Below, piece after piece: positions 20,343 to 30,437 of a stretch of DNA of 64,000 bases. This DNA is from Pseudomonas abyssi (GTDB taxonomy: Bacteria > Pseudomonadota > Gammaproteobacteria > Pseudomonadales > Pseudomonadaceae). The position numbers and the translations under genes are program-made. The stretch lies in contig NZ_NTMR01000026.1 of assembly GCF_002307495.1 (NCBI RefSeq), forward strand, positions 45,620 to 109,619, read 5' to 3'. Each line of letters begins with the position of its first letter. The first letter of the stretch is position 1. The notes under the pieces were generated by a model. The model did no database searches. It saw only the letters and a list, made by a program, of their open reading frames with translations, and was not told the DNA's origin.

Positions 20343-21941
20343 ATGTCAGCTTATCAAAACGACATCAAAGCAGCTGCCGAGCTGAAAGAACAAGCAGGTA
20401 GTGGCTGGAGCGCTATCAACCCTGAGTCCGTCGCTCGCATGCGCGCACAGAACCGTTTCAAGACCGGTCTGGACGTTGCCAAGTACACCGCGGCCATCAT
20501 GCGCAAAGACATGGCTGAGTACGACGCCGACTCTTCTGTCTACACCCAGTCCCTGGGTTGCTGGCACGGCTTCATCGGTCAGCAGAAGCTGATCTCCATC
20601 AAGAAGCACCTGAAGACCACCAACAAGCGCTACCTGTACCTGTCCGGCTGGATGGTTGCTGCCCTGCGTTCCGAGTTCGGTCCGCTGCCTGACCAGTCCA
20701 TGCACGAGAAGACTTCCGTTGCCGCTCTGATCGAAGAGCTGTACACCTTCCTGCGCCAGGCTGATGCCCGTGAACTGGACCTGCTGTTCACCGCCCTGGA
20801 CGCTGCTCGCGAAGCTGGCGACCAAGCCAAGGCTGCTGAAATCCAGTCCCAGATCGACAACTACGAAACTCACGTAGTGCCGATCATCGCCGACATCGAC
20901 GCCGGTTTCGGTAACGCTGAAGCGACTTACCTGCTGGCCAAGAAGATGATCGAAGCGGGTGCCTGCTGCATCCAGATCGAAAACCAGGTTTCCGACGAGA
21001 AGCAGTGCGGTCACCAGGACGGCAAAGTAACCGTTCCGCACTCCGACTTCCTCGCCAAGATCAACGCTGTTCGCTACGCGTTCCTCGAGCTGGGCGTTGA
21101 CGACGGTGTTATCGTTGCCCGTACCGACTCCCTGGGTGCCGGCCTGACCAAGCAGATCGCTGTCACCAACGAGCCGGGTGACCTGGGCGACCAGTACAAC
21201 AGCTTCCTGGACGGTGACTACATCTCCAGCGCTGACGACATCCAGAACGGCGACGTTGTAATCAAGTCCAATGGCAAGCTGCTCAAGCCCAAGCGTCTGG
21301 CTTCCGGCCTGTTCCAGTTCCGCAAGGACACCGGTGTTGACCGCGTTGTTCTGGACTGCATCACCAGCCTGCAAAACGGTGCCGACCTGCTGTGGATCGA
21401 AACCGAGAAGCCGCACGTTGGTCAGATCGCTGACATGGTTAACCGTATCCGCGAAGTCGTCCCGAACGCCAAGCTGGTTTACAACAACAGCCCGTCCTTC
21501 AACTGGACTCTGAACTTCCGCCAGCAGGTATTCGATGCCATGGCTGCAGAAGGCAAGGACGTTTCTGCATACGACCGCGCCAAGCTGATGAGCGTTGAGT
21601 ACGACGAGACCGAACTGGCTCAACTGGCTGACGAGAAGATCCGTACCTTCCAGGCCGATGCGTCCCGTGAAGCAGGTATCTTCCACCACCTGATCACCCT
21701 GCCGACTTACCACACTGCTGCGCTGTCCACCGACAACCTGGCAAAAGGCTACTTCGACAAGGAAGGCATGCTGGCGTACGTCAAAGGCGTTCAGCGTCAG
21801 GAAATCCGTCAGGGTATCGCCTGCGTCAAGCACCAGAACATGGCTGGCTCCGACATCGGCGACAACCACAAAGAGTACTTCGCTGGCGAAGCTGCTCTGA
21901 AAGCGGGTGGTAAAGACAACACCATGAACCAGTTCGGCTAA
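20343..21941 (+). CDS. aceA: Isocitrate lyase
   Basis: 532 residues, the longer form found in Pseudomonas and Acinetobacter rather than the 434-residue E. coli form. First step of the glyoxylate shunt, isocitrate to glyoxylate plus succinate. The active-site loop KQCGHQDGK holds catalytic Cys222; ADIDAGFGNAEATY is another family block. AAGGA lies upstream of the ATG. Codon choice is visibly biased to highly expressed codons. It stands alone, with its own long leader and a strong terminator. Confidence 0.96.
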   Translation: MSAYQNDIKAAAELKEQAGSGWSAINPESVARMRAQNRFKTGLDVAKYTAAIMRKDMAEYDADSSVYTQSLGCWHGFIGQQKLISIKKHLKTTNKRYLYLSGWMVAALRSEFGPLPDQSMHEKTSVAALIEELYTFLRQADARELDLLFTALDAAREAGDQAKAAEIQSQIDNYETHVVPIIADIDAGFGNAEATYLLAKKMIEAGACCIQIENQVSDEKQCGHQDGKVTVPHSDFLAKINAVRYAFLELGVDDGVIVARTDSLGAGLTKQIAVTNEPGDLGDQYNSFLDGDYISSADDIQNGDVVIKSNGKLLKPKRLASGLFQFRKDTGVDRVVLDCITSLQNGADLLWIETEKPHVGQIADMVNRIREVVPNAKLVYNNSPSFNWTLNFRQQVFDAMAAEGKDVSAYDRAKLMSVEYDETELAQLADEKIRTFQADASREAGIFHHLITLPTYHTAALSTDNLAKGYFDKEGMLAYVKGVQRQEIRQGIACVKHQNMAGSDIGDNHKEYFAGEAALKAGGKDNTMNQFG

Positions 21942-21982
21942 TAGCTGACTGGCTCAGAGCCAACAGGCTCGGTGTCGAAGAA

Positions 21983-22009
21983 GGGGCTGCCACTGGCAGC
22001 CCCTTTTTT
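21983..22009 (+). terminator. Intrinsic terminator of aceA
   Basis: 9-bp perfect stem GGGGCTGCC/GGCAGCCCC with a 3-base loop followed by six T, 42 bases after the aceA stop. Confidence 0.92.
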
Positions 22010-22090
22010 CTGTAAAGCATCAAACTGCTCAGGTAGAATGCGCAGCACTTCTGCCCCACTACGGTTCACGCAACAAGGCATTATTCAGTT

Positions 22091-22555
22091 ATGGCACGCC
22101 TGCAACTCGACTTTCCCGAGAACCAGTTTTACTTCACCACTCAGCTCACGGTGCGTATCACCGATATCAACTCGGCTAACCACCTGGCAAACGACTCAAT
22201 GATCTCGATGATCTCCGAGGCTCGTGCGCGCTTTCTGTATCAGTTCGGCATCGAGGAAGTCAGCGAGAAAGGCGTCGGCATCATCGTGACAGATCTGGCC
22301 ACGACCTACCTGCGCGAAGCTTTCGCTCGCGACGCCCTGATCTTTGAAGTCGGACTGATGGACCTGAACAAGTACGGCGGTGACATCATCTTCCGCATCA
22401 GCAAGGCCAGCAATGGCGAGCTGGTGGCGCTGGCCAAGTCCGGCTTCGTGTTCTTCCATTTTGCTACCGGCAAGGTTCGCCCCATGCCCGAAGACTTTCG
22501 CCTGCGCTTTCCCGGCGTCAACTCGGTCGAACCTGAAGACAACACTGACGACTAA
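22091..22555 (+). CDS. Hotdog-fold thioesterase family protein
   Basis: 154 residues. A single 4HBT-type hotdog domain: VRITDINSANHLANDSMISMISEA corresponds to the catalytic-helix region, with Asp replaced in context by the DINSANHLANDS block. The family includes acyl-CoA thioesterases; substrate not predictable. Single gene between aceA and oprF, ending in a shared bidirectional terminator. Confidence 0.8.
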   Translation: MARLQLDFPENQFYFTTQLTVRITDINSANHLANDSMISMISEARARFLYQFGIEEVSEKGVGIIVTDLATTYLREAFARDALIFEVGLMDLNKYGGDIIFRISKASNGELVALAKSGFVFFHFATGKVRPMPEDFRLRFPGVNSVEPEDNTDD

Positions 22556-22579
22556 AAGCGCGTTTTCCGAACACAAAAA

Positions 22580-22604
22580 AACCCGGCCAATGGCCGGGTT
22601 TTTT
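22580..22604. terminator. Bidirectional terminator between the thioesterase gene and oprF
   Basis: 7-bp GC stem CCCGGCC/GGCCGGG with a 3-base loop, flanked by an A-run on the left and a T-run on the right, giving U-tracts on both strands for the convergent genes. Confidence 0.9.
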
Positions 22605-22620
22605 CTGCTTGGGAGAAGTG

Positions 22621-23583
22621 TTACTTCACTTCAACCTGCGCTTCGACTTCAGCTTCTACGCGACGGTTCATCGCGCGGCCTTCATCGGTAGCGTTGTCAG
22701 CAATCGGGCGAGCCTCACCGTAACCGGCGGAGCTAACACGGGAGCCGTCTACACCTTCGCTGATCAGAGCTTCACGTACCGCATTGGCACGACGCTCGGA
22801 CAGGTTCTGGTTGTAGGAATCGCTACCAACGGAGTCGGTGTGACCTTCAACGGTAGTGGTAACCGAAGGATAGGTCTTCATGAATTCAGCCAGGCTCTGG
22901 ATGTCTTGACGGAATTCAGGACGGATGGTGTCTTTGTCGAAATCGAACAGCACGTCCAGCTCAACGCGAACCGACTGCATTTCCGGAGCGGGCGCCGGAG
23001 CAGGTGCCGGAGCAGGTGCCGGAGCGGGTTCAGCCACTGGCTCAGACTTGGAGCCAAAGTTGATACCCAGGCCTACACCAGCTTGCCATTCGGTATTGCC
23101 GTGATCAAAACCGTACAGCGCATCAACGCCGGCCTTCACGAAGAAGTTTTCGTTCAGGTAGTTTTTGATGCCCACGCCAGCCATCGCCATAGTGGTGCGA
23201 TCATCAGTGTTGTCGCTATCGGCTTTCAGCTCCTGGTGAGCCAGGCCAGCTGAGATGTACGGCAGGACATTGCCAGTGCCGAAGTGGTAAACAGCTTCAA
23301 CCTGAGCCAGTTTGCCTTTGACATCTTCACCATTGGCCTCGTCTACTTCGAGGTTTTTGTACTTACCCAGGCCGATGTTCAGCAGCGTGTTGTCGCTGAC
23401 AAAGTAGCCCAGGCTGCCACCCACCAGGGTGCCATCGTTCAAACCGTACATGCTGTCGGTGAAGTAGCGGTCAGCAAAGGCCTCAACCTCTACCGAGCCG
23501 GCTTTGCCAGCAGCCAGCGCAGACATACTGGAGGCAGCAACCGCGGCACCAACAACGAGACCCACAGTGTTTTTCAATTTCAT
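22621..23583 (-). CDS. oprF: Outer-membrane porin OprF (OmpA family)
   Basis: 320 residues. Signal peptide of about 24 residues ending SALA, an eight-strand barrel domain, an Ala-Pro repeat linker (near 180-198), and a C-terminal OmpA peptidoglycan-binding domain (LFDFDKDTIRPEF, VEGHTDSVGSDSYNQNLSERRA). Major structural porin anchoring outer membrane to wall. Directly downstream of sigX on the same strand, as in Pseudomonas, where SigX drives oprF. The 90-base leader region contains a CGTC element about 33 bases upstream of the ATG that could be an ECF -10; its -35 is not clear. Confidence 0.95.
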   Translation of the reverse strand: MKLKNTVGLVVGAAVAASSMSALAAGKAGSVEVEAFADRYFTDSMYGLNDGTLVGGSLGYFVSDNTLLNIGLGKYKNLEVDEANGEDVKGKLAQVEAVYHFGTGNVLPYISAGLAHQELKADSDNTDDRTTMAMAGVGIKNYLNENFFVKAGVDALYGFDHGNTEWQAGVGLGINFGSKSEPVAEPAPAPAPAPAPAPAPEMQSVRVELDVLFDFDKDTIRPEFRQDIQSLAEFMKTYPSVTTTVEGHTDSVGSDSYNQNLSERRANAVREALISEGVDGSRVSSAGYGEARPIADNATDEGRAMNRRVEAEVEAQVEVK

Positions 23584-23673
23584 CTTTGAATCCCCATCAA
23601 ATCCATTAAGACGTTTAGCTTTCGCAAAACTCCGACAGAGTATAGCTGAATATCGCTAATAACTATACAAGCC

Positions 23674-24261
23674 TTATATGAAAGGACTGTCAATCTGGTT
23701 TCGCAACTTTTCCAAAGCACGCTTGTAACGCATCTTTGTTGCGCTCAAGCCCATGTGCATGATGTCGGCGATTTCCTGGAACTCCAATTCCGCGACAAAC
23801 CGCAACACCAGAATTTCCCTGTCGATCGGATTGACGTGAGCCAACAAGCGGCTCAGTCCTTCCGACCCTTCGGATGTGCTCGCTTCCTGCTCCTCGCCCT
23901 CTTCCTGAGGATCGAGACTGAGCGCATCCATCAGCCGACGCTTTCGCTTGTCCTTGCGATACTGGGTAATGCACTCGTTGTAAGTGATGCTATAAAGCCA
24001 CGTTTTAAATTTGGCCTTACCCTCAAACTGCTTGAGGCCGTGCAACACTTTAAGCATTACTTCCTGGCAAACATCGTCTGCGTCGCGCTCGTTACCTAAA
24101 TAACGAACACAGACGTTAAACAAAGTTCGCTGATATCGCCGCATCAGCTCCTCATAGGCAGTTGTGGTGTGAATTAGTTCACTTTTTGCCTTGAGAACCA
24201 GCGCGTCATCATCAAGATCGGCTGGGTTATAGCGGCGCGGTGTTCGGCTCTGCGTGGTCAA
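23674..24261 (-). CDS. sigX: ECF RNA polymerase sigma factor SigX
   Basis: 195 residues with sigma-70 region 2 (YQRTLFNVCVRYLGNERDADDVCQEVMLKV shortened here to its core DADDVCQEVML) and region 4 (LRFVAELEFQEIADIMHMG). A low-complexity acidic linker (EEGEEQEASTSEGSE) separates them. In Pseudomonas, SigX responds to membrane or osmotic stress and controls oprF and fatty-acid genes. Its place between cmpX and oprF confirms the assignment. No anti-sigma gene adjoins it. Confidence 0.93.
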   Translation of the reverse strand: MTTQSRTPRRYNPADLDDDALVLKAKSELIHTTTAYEELMRRYQRTLFNVCVRYLGNERDADDVCQEVMLKVLHGLKQFEGKAKFKTWLYSITYNECITQYRKDKRKRRLMDALSLDPQEEGEEQEASTSEGSEGLSRLLAHVNPIDREILVLRFVAELEFQEIADIMHMGLSATKMRYKRALEKLRNQIDSPFI

Positions 24262-24297
24262 GGTACCAACATCTTCCGTTATCGGCTAAACCGGCGC

Positions 24298-25119
24298 TCA
24301 GCGCCGCACCCGCTGCTCGATCAGCTCGCGATTGGCAACCGAAATCAGCTGCCCGTCAGCGTTCAGAATCTGGGTTTTGACAGTGCCGATTTCCTCTATC
24401 ACGCCCTCGACGTCACCCACTGCAATGTCATCACCCGGCTGATACAGCTCGCGGACATAGATGCCGGCGATCATCTGCGCGACCAGATCGCGACTGCCAA
24501 GACCAAGCGCCAGAGCCGCCGCCATGCCGAAGGTGATCAGTACGATGGCGATCACCATGTTCAGCAGCGCCGTCTCGATCTGCAACTGGCCGATAGCCAA
24601 AGACACGGTAATGATGACCAGCAGCCCCTGTACAAAGCGGCCAATGCCGTTGGCATACTCCACACCGACACTCTCGGCCGTACCACGTACAACCCCGTTT
24701 GCCAGGTGCGACAGCAGCAGGCCACCCAACAGAATCAGCGCTGCACCAACCACTTTGGGCAGATACAGGGTGATGGCATCCAGCGTAGACGAGACTCGGG
24801 CCAGGCCGAGCGACTCGGACGCCGACACAACAAAGGTCAAGAGGATGAACCAATAGGCTACCTTGCCCGTGATGGCCGAGACCGGCATGTTGATGCCGAT
24901 ACGTTCGAGCATCTTATTGACGCCCGTGCCGCTCATCAAACGGTCAAGCCCGAGCTTGGCCAGCCCCTTGCCAAGCACCGCATCGGCAATTTTGGCCACA
25001 ACCAAACCAAGCAGAATGATGATCAATGCAGCGATCAAGTCAGGAATAAAGGACGCTACCTTGCTCCACAGCGTGGTCATGGCAGCAACGAAGCTTTGGC
25101 TCCAGACGTCGAACTCCAT
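24298..25119 (-). CDS. cmpX: Small-conductance mechanosensitive channel-like protein CmpX
   Basis: 273 residues with about five hydrophobic segments, the first at LIAALIIILLGLVVAKIAD, ending in a short MscS-like region (YVRELYQPGDDIAVGDVEGVIEEIG) and a polar tail. CmpX proteins sit upstream of sigX in pseudomonads and affect SigX activity and membrane tension responses. Here crfX-cmpX-sigX-oprF is intact with about 36 bases between the first three genes. Confidence 0.92.
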   Translation of the reverse strand: MEFDVWSQSFVAAMTTLWSKVASFIPDLIAALIIILLGLVVAKIADAVLGKGLAKLGLDRLMSGTGVNKMLERIGINMPVSAITGKVAYWFILLTFVVSASESLGLARVSSTLDAITLYLPKVVGAALILLGGLLLSHLANGVVRGTAESVGVEYANGIGRFVQGLLVIITVSLAIGQLQIETALLNMVIAIVLITFGMAAALALGLGSRDLVAQMIAGIYVRELYQPGDDIAVGDVEGVIEEIGTVKTQILNADGQLISVANRELIEQRVRR

Positions 25120-25155
25120 GGCAGAACTCTCCAGATTTGACAGATGAACCGCTCG

Positions 25156-25410
25156 TTAGAGCTCAGGCGATTGGGAATTGTCGGCATCTCGCCGCGTCGG
25201 ACGCGCATGCTTCAAGCCGCGCGCGCCTCCCTCGGACAGCACCCAGCCCCAGCGGCTGAATAGCTCCAGCAGGTCGCCCGCGGCGCCGTGCAGGTGCGCC
25301 CGGTGCAAGACACTATCCAAGCGCTGGTCATCACTGCGCCGAGCATGATTGTCCGTATCGTCTTGCAGCATGGCGCGCAATGCGCGCTCCAGGGAATCGT
25401 CGTCTGACAT
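25156..25410 (-). CDS. crfX: CrfX-like small protein upstream of cmpX
   Basis: 84 residues starting MSDDDSLERALRAML, with GGAGACC just upstream of the ATG; the open frame reaches further but without a ribosome site. Soluble, charged, no membrane segment. By position it matches CrfX, the small cmpX-linked gene of Pseudomonas; its biochemical role is unknown. Confidence 0.82.
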   Translation of the reverse strand: MSDDDSLERALRAMLQDDTDNHARRSDDQRLDSVLHRAHLHGAAGDLLELFSRWGWVLSEGGARGLKHARPTRRDADNSQSPEL

Positions 25411-25441
25411 AGCGGTCTCCGGGCAGGTTGGCAGCACTTGA

Positions 25442-25501
25442 GCACCAGCTATAACGCAGCAAGGGGGAGGTATTGCTACGCTCCCCCTCGCCAACTGGTG
25501 C
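25442..25501 (-). terminator. Two-part hairpin downstream of rraA
   Basis: Inner stem AGGGGGAG/CTCCCCCT (25462-25469 and 25481-25488) nested inside GCACCAG/CTGGTGC arms (25442-25448 and 25495-25501). There is no long U-run, so strength is uncertain; it separates rraA from crfX. Confidence 0.5.
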
Positions 25502-25511
25502 CAGCAGGCCG

Positions 25512-26000
25512 TTACTCGGGCATGCTCAGCGCCGTGGGTGAAACAATAATGCCGTTGTTATCGGCATAGACGTACTCACCCGGGCGGAAGGTCACGCCGC
25601 CAAAGGTCACCACAACGTTGAGGTCACCGATACCGCGTTTGTCGGTTTTCATCGGATGGCTGGCCAGCGCCTGGATACCCAGAGCCGTTTGCGCCAACAC
25701 ATCGACGTCACGGACACAGCCGTAGACAATGATGCCTTCCCAGCCATTTTTGGCGGCCTTCTCGGCCAGCATGTCGCCCAATAGCGCGCGACGCAGGGAA
25801 CCACCGCCGTCAACGACCATGACCTTGCCGGTACCGTCCTGGTCAACCTGCTCCTTGACGATGGAGTTGTCCTCGTGACATTTCACGGTGACGATCTGAC
25901 CACCAAAGGAGTCGTGACCACCGAAGTTGCTGAACATCGGCTCAACCACCGCGACATCGGGGTAGGCATCACACAGGTCCGGCGTTACGTAGTGCTGCAT
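25512..26000 (-). CDS. rraA: RraA family protein (ribonuclease E activity regulator / HMG aldolase fold)
   Basis: 162 residues (E. coli RraA 161). Motifs [37 protein letters not shown] and [15 protein letters not shown] are typical. In E. coli the protein binds RNase E and inhibits it; relatives are 4-hydroxy-4-methyl-2-oxoglutarate aldolases, and the GD...RR...D pattern of the aldolase site is present, so catalytic activity cannot be excluded. 32 bases downstream of ppsA, probably co-transcribed. Confidence 0.88.
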   Translation of the reverse strand: MQHYVTPDLCDAYPDVAVVEPMFSNFGGHDSFGGQIVTVKCHEDNSIVKEQVDQDGTGKVMVVDGGGSLRRALLGDMLAEKAAKNGWEGIIVYGCVRDVDVLAQTALGIQALASHPMKTDKRGIGDLNVVVTFGGVTFRPGEYVYADNNGIIVSPTALSMPE

Positions 26001-26032
26001 GGCATTCTCCTTGAACGTGAAGGTAAACCCGC

Positions 26033-28402
26033 TTACTTGCCATTCTCGGCGAGGAAGAACCAGGTGTCCATGACCGAGTCGGGGTTCAGGGAGACGCTCT
26101 CGATGCCCTGCTCCATCAGCCAGCGCGCCAGATCAGGATGGTCGGACGGCCCCTGACCACAGATGCCGATGTACTTGTTGGCGGCGCGGCAGGCCGCGAT
26201 AGCATTGCTCAGCAGCTTCTTGACCGCAGCATTACGCTCGTCGAACAGGTGAGCGATGATGCCGGAGTCACGGTCCAGGCCCAGTGTCAGCTGAGTCAGG
26301 TCGTTGGAGCCGATGGAGAAACCGTCGAAGTGCTCCAGGAACTCTTCAGCCAGCAGCGCGTTGGCGGGAAGTTCGCACATCATGATCAGGCGCAGGCCGT
26401 TTTCGCCACGCTTCAGACCGTTTTCACCCAGCAGCTCGACAACCTGCTTGGCTTCGCCGACGGTACGCACGAACGGGATCATGATCTCGACGTTGGTCAG
26501 GCCCATTTCGTCGCGCACGCGCTTCATGGCGCGGCATTCCAGTTCGAAACAGTCGCGGAAGGAATCGCTGATGTAACGCGAGGCGCCACGGAAACCCAGC
26601 ATCGGGTTCTCTTCTTCCGGCTCGTACAGCTTGCCGCCGATCAGGTTGGCGTATTCATTGGACTTGAAGTCGGACATGCGCACGATGACCTTCTTCGGCC
26701 AGAACGCGGCGGCCAGGGTGCTGATGCCCTCAACCAGCTTGTCGACGTAGAAATCGACCGGTGCGCTGTATCCTGCAATGCGCTTCTGCACGTTTTCCTT
26801 GACGTCCGGCGGCAGGCTGTCGAAGTTCAACAGTGCTTTGGGGTGCACGCCAATCATGCGGTTGATGATGAACTCCAGGCGGGCCAGACCAACACCTTCA
26901 TTGGGCAGGTTGGCAAAGTCGAACGCACGATCCGGGTTACCCACGTTCATCATGATCTTGAACGGCAACTCCGGCATGGCATCGACGCTGTTGGTTTTGA
27001 CGTCGAAGGACAACTGGCCGGAGTAGATCAGACCGGTATCCCCTTCGGCGCAGGAAACAGTCACTTCCTGACCGTCTTTCAGCTCGCTGGTGGCGTTGCC
27101 ACAGCCCACCACAGCCGGGATGCCCAGCTCGCGGGCAATAATCGCCGCGTGGCAGGTACGACCGCCACGGTTGGTGACGATGGCGCTGGCGCGCTTCATC
27201 ACCGGCTCCCAGTCCGGATCGGTCATGTCAGAGACCAGTACGTCACCGGGCTGTACCTTGTCCATCTCGGCAACGTCATTGACGATACGCACGCGGCCGG
27301 CACCAATGCGCTGGCCAATGGCACGCCCCTCAACCAGAACGGTGCCCTTTTCTTTCAGCAGATAGCGCTCCATGACGTTGGCGCTGCTGCGGCTTTTAAC
27401 GGTTTCCGGACGAGCTTGCACAATGTACAACTTGCCGCTGTCACCGTCTTTGGCCCACTCGATGTCCATCGGGCGACCGTAGTGCTGCTCGATGATCACC
27501 GCCTGCTTGGCCAGGCTGACCACTTCTTCTTCACTCAGGCAGAAGCGGCTGCGATCGGCCAGATCAACGTCGACGGTCTTGACCGAGCGGCCGGCCTTGG
27601 CTTCATCGCCGTAGACCATCTTGATCGCCTTGCTGCCCAGGTTGCGGCGCAGGATCGACGGACGATCAGCGGCCAGCGTGGGCTTGTGTACATAGAATTC
27701 GTCAGGGTTGACCGCACCCTGTACAACGGTTTCACCCAGGCCATACGCGCCGGTGATGAAGACCACATCGCGAAAGCCAGACTCGGTGTCCAGGGTGAAC
27801 ATGACGCCGGCAGTACCGGTTTCAGAGCGCACCATGCGCTGCACGCCGGCAGACAGGGCCACCAGCTTGTGGTCGAAGCCCTGGTGTACGCGATAGGCAA
27901 TGGCGCGATCGTTGAACAGCGAGGCAAATACTTCCTTGGCCGCGTAGATCACGTTGTCTACGCCACGAATGTTCAGGAAGGTTTCCTGCTGACCGGCGAA
28001 CGAGGCATCAGGCAGGTCTTCGGCGGTAGCGGAAGAACGCACGGCGACCGCCAGGTCAGGATTGCCTTCGGAAAGGGTTTCAAAGGCATCACGGATGGCC
28101 TTGTCCAGCGCCGGCGGGAACTGCGCATCCATCACCCACTGGCGAATCTGGGCGCCGGTCTGGGCCAGGGCGTTGACGTCGTCGACGTCGAGTTTGTCCA
28201 GCGCAGCATTGATGCGGTCGTTCAGACCACTTTGCTCGAGAAATTCCCGATAGGCCTGTGCAGTGGTTGCAAAGCCACCGGGAACCGATACGCCGGCATT
28301 GGCCAGGTTGCTGATCATCTCACCAAGCGAGGCGTTCTTGCCGCCTACCCGCTCGACGTCGTCAACACCCAGCTGCTCGAAGGACACTACGTACTCTAAC
28401 AA
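26033..28402 (-). CDS. ppsA: Phosphoenolpyruvate synthase
   Basis: 789 residues. Converts pyruvate and ATP to PEP, AMP and Pi for gluconeogenesis. N-terminal ATP-grasp domain, central phosphohistidine domain with [15 protein letters not shown] (catalytic His near 425) and C-terminal PEP/pyruvate barrel ([17 protein letters not shown]). The start is TTG at 28402 giving [12 protein letters not shown], the family N terminus, with GGAGA upstream; a TTG seven codons earlier was rejected. Divergent from its own regulator ppsR. Confidence 0.94.
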   Translation of the reverse strand: MLEYVVSFEQLGVDDVERVGGKNASLGEMISNLANAGVSVPGGFATTAQAYREFLEQSGLNDRINAALDKLDVDDVNALAQTGAQIRQWVMDAQFPPALDKAIRDAFETLSEGNPDLAVAVRSSATAEDLPDASFAGQQETFLNIRGVDNVIYAAKEVFASLFNDRAIAYRVHQGFDHKLVALSAGVQRMVRSETGTAGVMFTLDTESGFRDVVFITGAYGLGETVVQGAVNPDEFYVHKPTLAADRPSILRRNLGSKAIKMVYGDEAKAGRSVKTVDVDLADRSRFCLSEEEVVSLAKQAVIIEQHYGRPMDIEWAKDGDSGKLYIVQARPETVKSRSSANVMERYLLKEKGTVLVEGRAIGQRIGAGRVRIVNDVAEMDKVQPGDVLVSDMTDPDWEPVMKRASAIVTNRGGRTCHAAIIARELGIPAVVGCGNATSELKDGQEVTVSCAEGDTGLIYSGQLSFDVKTNSVDAMPELPFKIMMNVGNPDRAFDFANLPNEGVGLARLEFIINRMIGVHPKALLNFDSLPPDVKENVQKRIAGYSAPVDFYVDKLVEGISTLAAAFWPKKVIVRMSDFKSNEYANLIGGKLYEPEEENPMLGFRGASRYISDSFRDCFELECRAMKRVRDEMGLTNVEIMIPFVRTVGEAKQVVELLGENGLKRGENGLRLIMMCELPANALLAEEFLEHFDGFSIGSNDLTQLTLGLDRDSGIIAHLFDERNAAVKKLLSNAIAACRAANKYIGICGQGPSDHPDLARWLMEQGIESVSLNPDSVMDTWFFLAENGK

Positions 28403-28556
28403 GGTGATCTCTCCGTCAATCAATTAATAAATCTGGCGGCAGCAGCATACTGGCCTGCCTGCTGCAAATGCGCCACAATGCCGTTCACCGGGGGACACGC
28501 AGGCCAAAGGTCCGGGTCATCCTGTCTACGAGAGACGACATATTAAGGCTTCGTAA

Positions 28557-29375
28557 ATGAAACGCACTGCTTTTTTCATTTCTGATGGTACTGGCATCAC
28601 CGCCGAGACGCTTGGCCAGAGCCTGCTGGCGCAATTCGAGAACATCCAGTTCACAAAGTTGCTGCGTCCCTACGTGGATACCGTGGAAAAAGCGCGTGAC
28701 ATGGTACAACAAATCAATGCCGCTGCCGAGAAAGATGCGGCCCGGCCGATCATTTTTGACACCGTCGTCAATGACGAAATTCGCCGAGAGCTGGCCAAGT
28801 CCCAGGGCTACATGATCGACATTTTCTCGACCTTCCTGGCGCCTCTGGAACAGGAATTGGGCGACGGCTCGTCCTATTCGGTCGGCAAGACGCACTCGAT
28901 CCAGCACAACACGCACTACAAAGACCGGATAGACGCGGTGCACTACGCCATGGACAACGACGATGGCGCCCGCACCCACCACTACGCCCAGGCGGACATC
29001 ATCCTGGTGGGCGTATCGCGCTGCGGCAAGACACCCAGCTGCCTGTACATGGCGCTGCAATACGGCATCCGCGCCGCCAACTACCCGCTGACCGAGGACG
29101 ACATGGAGCGTCTGCAACTGCCCAAGGCGCTGAAAGAGCACAAACACAAGCTGTTTGGCCTGACCATCGATCCTGATCGCCTGCAAGGTATTCGCAACGA
29201 ACGTCGCCCCAACAGTCGTTACTCCAGCTTTGCCCAATGTGAGTTTGAGGTGCGCGAGGTGGAGAATCTGTTCCGCAAGGAGAACATCCCCTACATCAAC
29301 TCGACGCATTTCTCTGTCGAAGAGATCTCCGCCAAGATCCTGATGCAGATGGGCATTGAGCGACGTCTTAAGTAA
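28557..29375 (+). CDS. ppsR: PEP synthase regulatory kinase/pyrophosphorylase
   Basis: 272 residues (DUF299). Inactivates PEP synthase by ADP-dependent phosphorylation and reactivates it by Pi-dependent phosphorolysis. The P-loop GVSRCGKT is at 152-159 and the family N terminus [15 protein letters not shown] is intact. Divergent from ppsA across a 154-base gap that must hold both promoters, the usual pairing. Confidence 0.95.
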   Translation: MKRTAFFISDGTGITAETLGQSLLAQFENIQFTKLLRPYVDTVEKARDMVQQINAAAEKDAARPIIFDTVVNDEIRRELAKSQGYMIDIFSTFLAPLEQELGDGSSYSVGKTHSIQHNTHYKDRIDAVHYAMDNDDGARTHHYAQADIILVGVSRCGKTPSCLYMALQYGIRAANYPLTEDDMERLQLPKALKEHKHKLFGLTIDPDRLQGIRNERRPNSRYSSFAQCEFEVREVENLFRKENIPYINSTHFSVEEISAKILMQMGIERRLK

Positions 29376-29398
29376 TCGCTTCAAGCACCTGATCTAAT

Positions 29399-30433
29399 TC
29401 AACTTTCCAACCAGATTCGCAGACTGTCAGGAGACTTCCCGGTCAGCCTTTTCAGCAAACGGCGGAAGTTGGTGCGGTCGCTGACCTGTAGATTGGCGGC
29501 GACCTGATCGTGGCTGTAGCCACGGCTCTGATAGAGCTCCAGCGCACGCTGGGCGTGAACGCTGTCGAGGATCGACTGGAAGCCTGTTCCGTCACGCTGC
29601 AAACGCCGTTTGAACGTCGCGGCGCTGAGCATGAAGTGATCGGCCACCTGTTCCTGACCGACACGGCGACCACCCTCCAGGTAAAGATGATCGAATACCG
29701 CCTCGCTCAGGCTGTCGCTGGCGGGTAGTCCCTGCAGTATCTGTCGCGTCTGCTGCGCAGCGATCTGCTCCAGCATCGCCGAGGCAGCCACCGGCTTGCG
29801 CACCACATACTCGCGGGGCAAGCGCATACAGCTGACAGGCGCTTCAAAACGCAGCCGCTCCCCCATATGAACCCAGTACTGCTCGACGTAGTCCGGCTGC
29901 GCCCAACCCAGCTGGTATTCCCACGGCAGCGCCTGTCCCACCAGGGAGCGACCCAGGCTGGTCACTGCGGTCATCCCCGCTTCCAGCAAAAACCGCCGAT
30001 TACGCCCTAACCCAAAAGTCTCTCGCCAGTAAAGGTAGACGTGATGATCATCCAGATGCAGACGCGGTGCCAGCAGAGGGCTGAGCAAGGCGCGGCAACT
30101 CGCCAGACGCTCCAGCGCCTGCAACAGCGTATCGGCATGCAGCAACAGATTGCTGGCGGCGCCGTAGTGTCCTGGCAGCAAGCGTTGACCAAGCAGGAAG
30201 CTACTATCGGCAGCATCCAGCAAGGTGCGGGCGTTATCGAGCAGGCGCAGATACTGCGCGGCACTCAACCGCGTATCCGGCAGCAACAGGTCTTCGTAAA
30301 ACAGACCGCTGCCACGCAGCAGTCGATGGCTGTCAATGCCGCGCCCCAGCGCGAGGTCGATCAGACAGGCTGGCTGGTGACCGGCGAGAATCACGCGCGA
30401 GTCGATGTCTAGCCAGGTAGCGTCGCTGCTCAT
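29399..30433 (-). CDS. AraC-family transcriptional regulator
   Basis: 344 residues. An N-terminal effector domain of about 200 residues of the Arabinose_bd type (HPACLIDLALGRGID, LLLHADTLLQALERL) is followed by a C-terminal double-HTH AraC domain (VADHFMLSAATFKRRLQRDG, VAANLQVSDRTNFRRLLKRL). The chosen ATG has GAGG upstream and lies 4 bases after the stop of the GGDEF-like gene, so the two form a transcription unit. It faces away from the receptor-phytase operon; the paired 18-bp repeats near that operon are candidate binding sites. Effector unknown. Confidence 0.9.
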   Translation of the reverse strand: MSSDATWLDIDSRVILAGHQPACLIDLALGRGIDSHRLLRGSGLFYEDLLLPDTRLSAAQYLRLLDNARTLLDAADSSFLLGQRLLPGHYGAASNLLLHADTLLQALERLASCRALLSPLLAPRLHLDDHHVYLYWRETFGLGRNRRFLLEAGMTAVTSLGRSLVGQALPWEYQLGWAQPDYVEQYWVHMGERLRFEAPVSCMRLPREYVVRKPVAASAMLEQIAAQQTRQILQGLPASDSLSEAVFDHLYLEGGRRVGQEQVADHFMLSAATFKRRLQRDGTGFQSILDSVHAQRALELYQSRGYSHDQVAANLQVSDRTNFRRLLKRLTGKSPDSLRIWLES

Positions 30434-30437
30434 CGCC

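Noticed and set aside
20346..21869. 507-codon minus-strand open frame opposite aceA
   Set aside because: Antisense shadow of a highly expressed gene with strong codon bias; no recognisable domain.
26138..28399. 753-codon plus-strand open frame opposite ppsA
   Set aside because: Exactly mirrors ppsA, with Val/Gly/Asp-rich nonsense translation. The ppsA strand has all family motifs.
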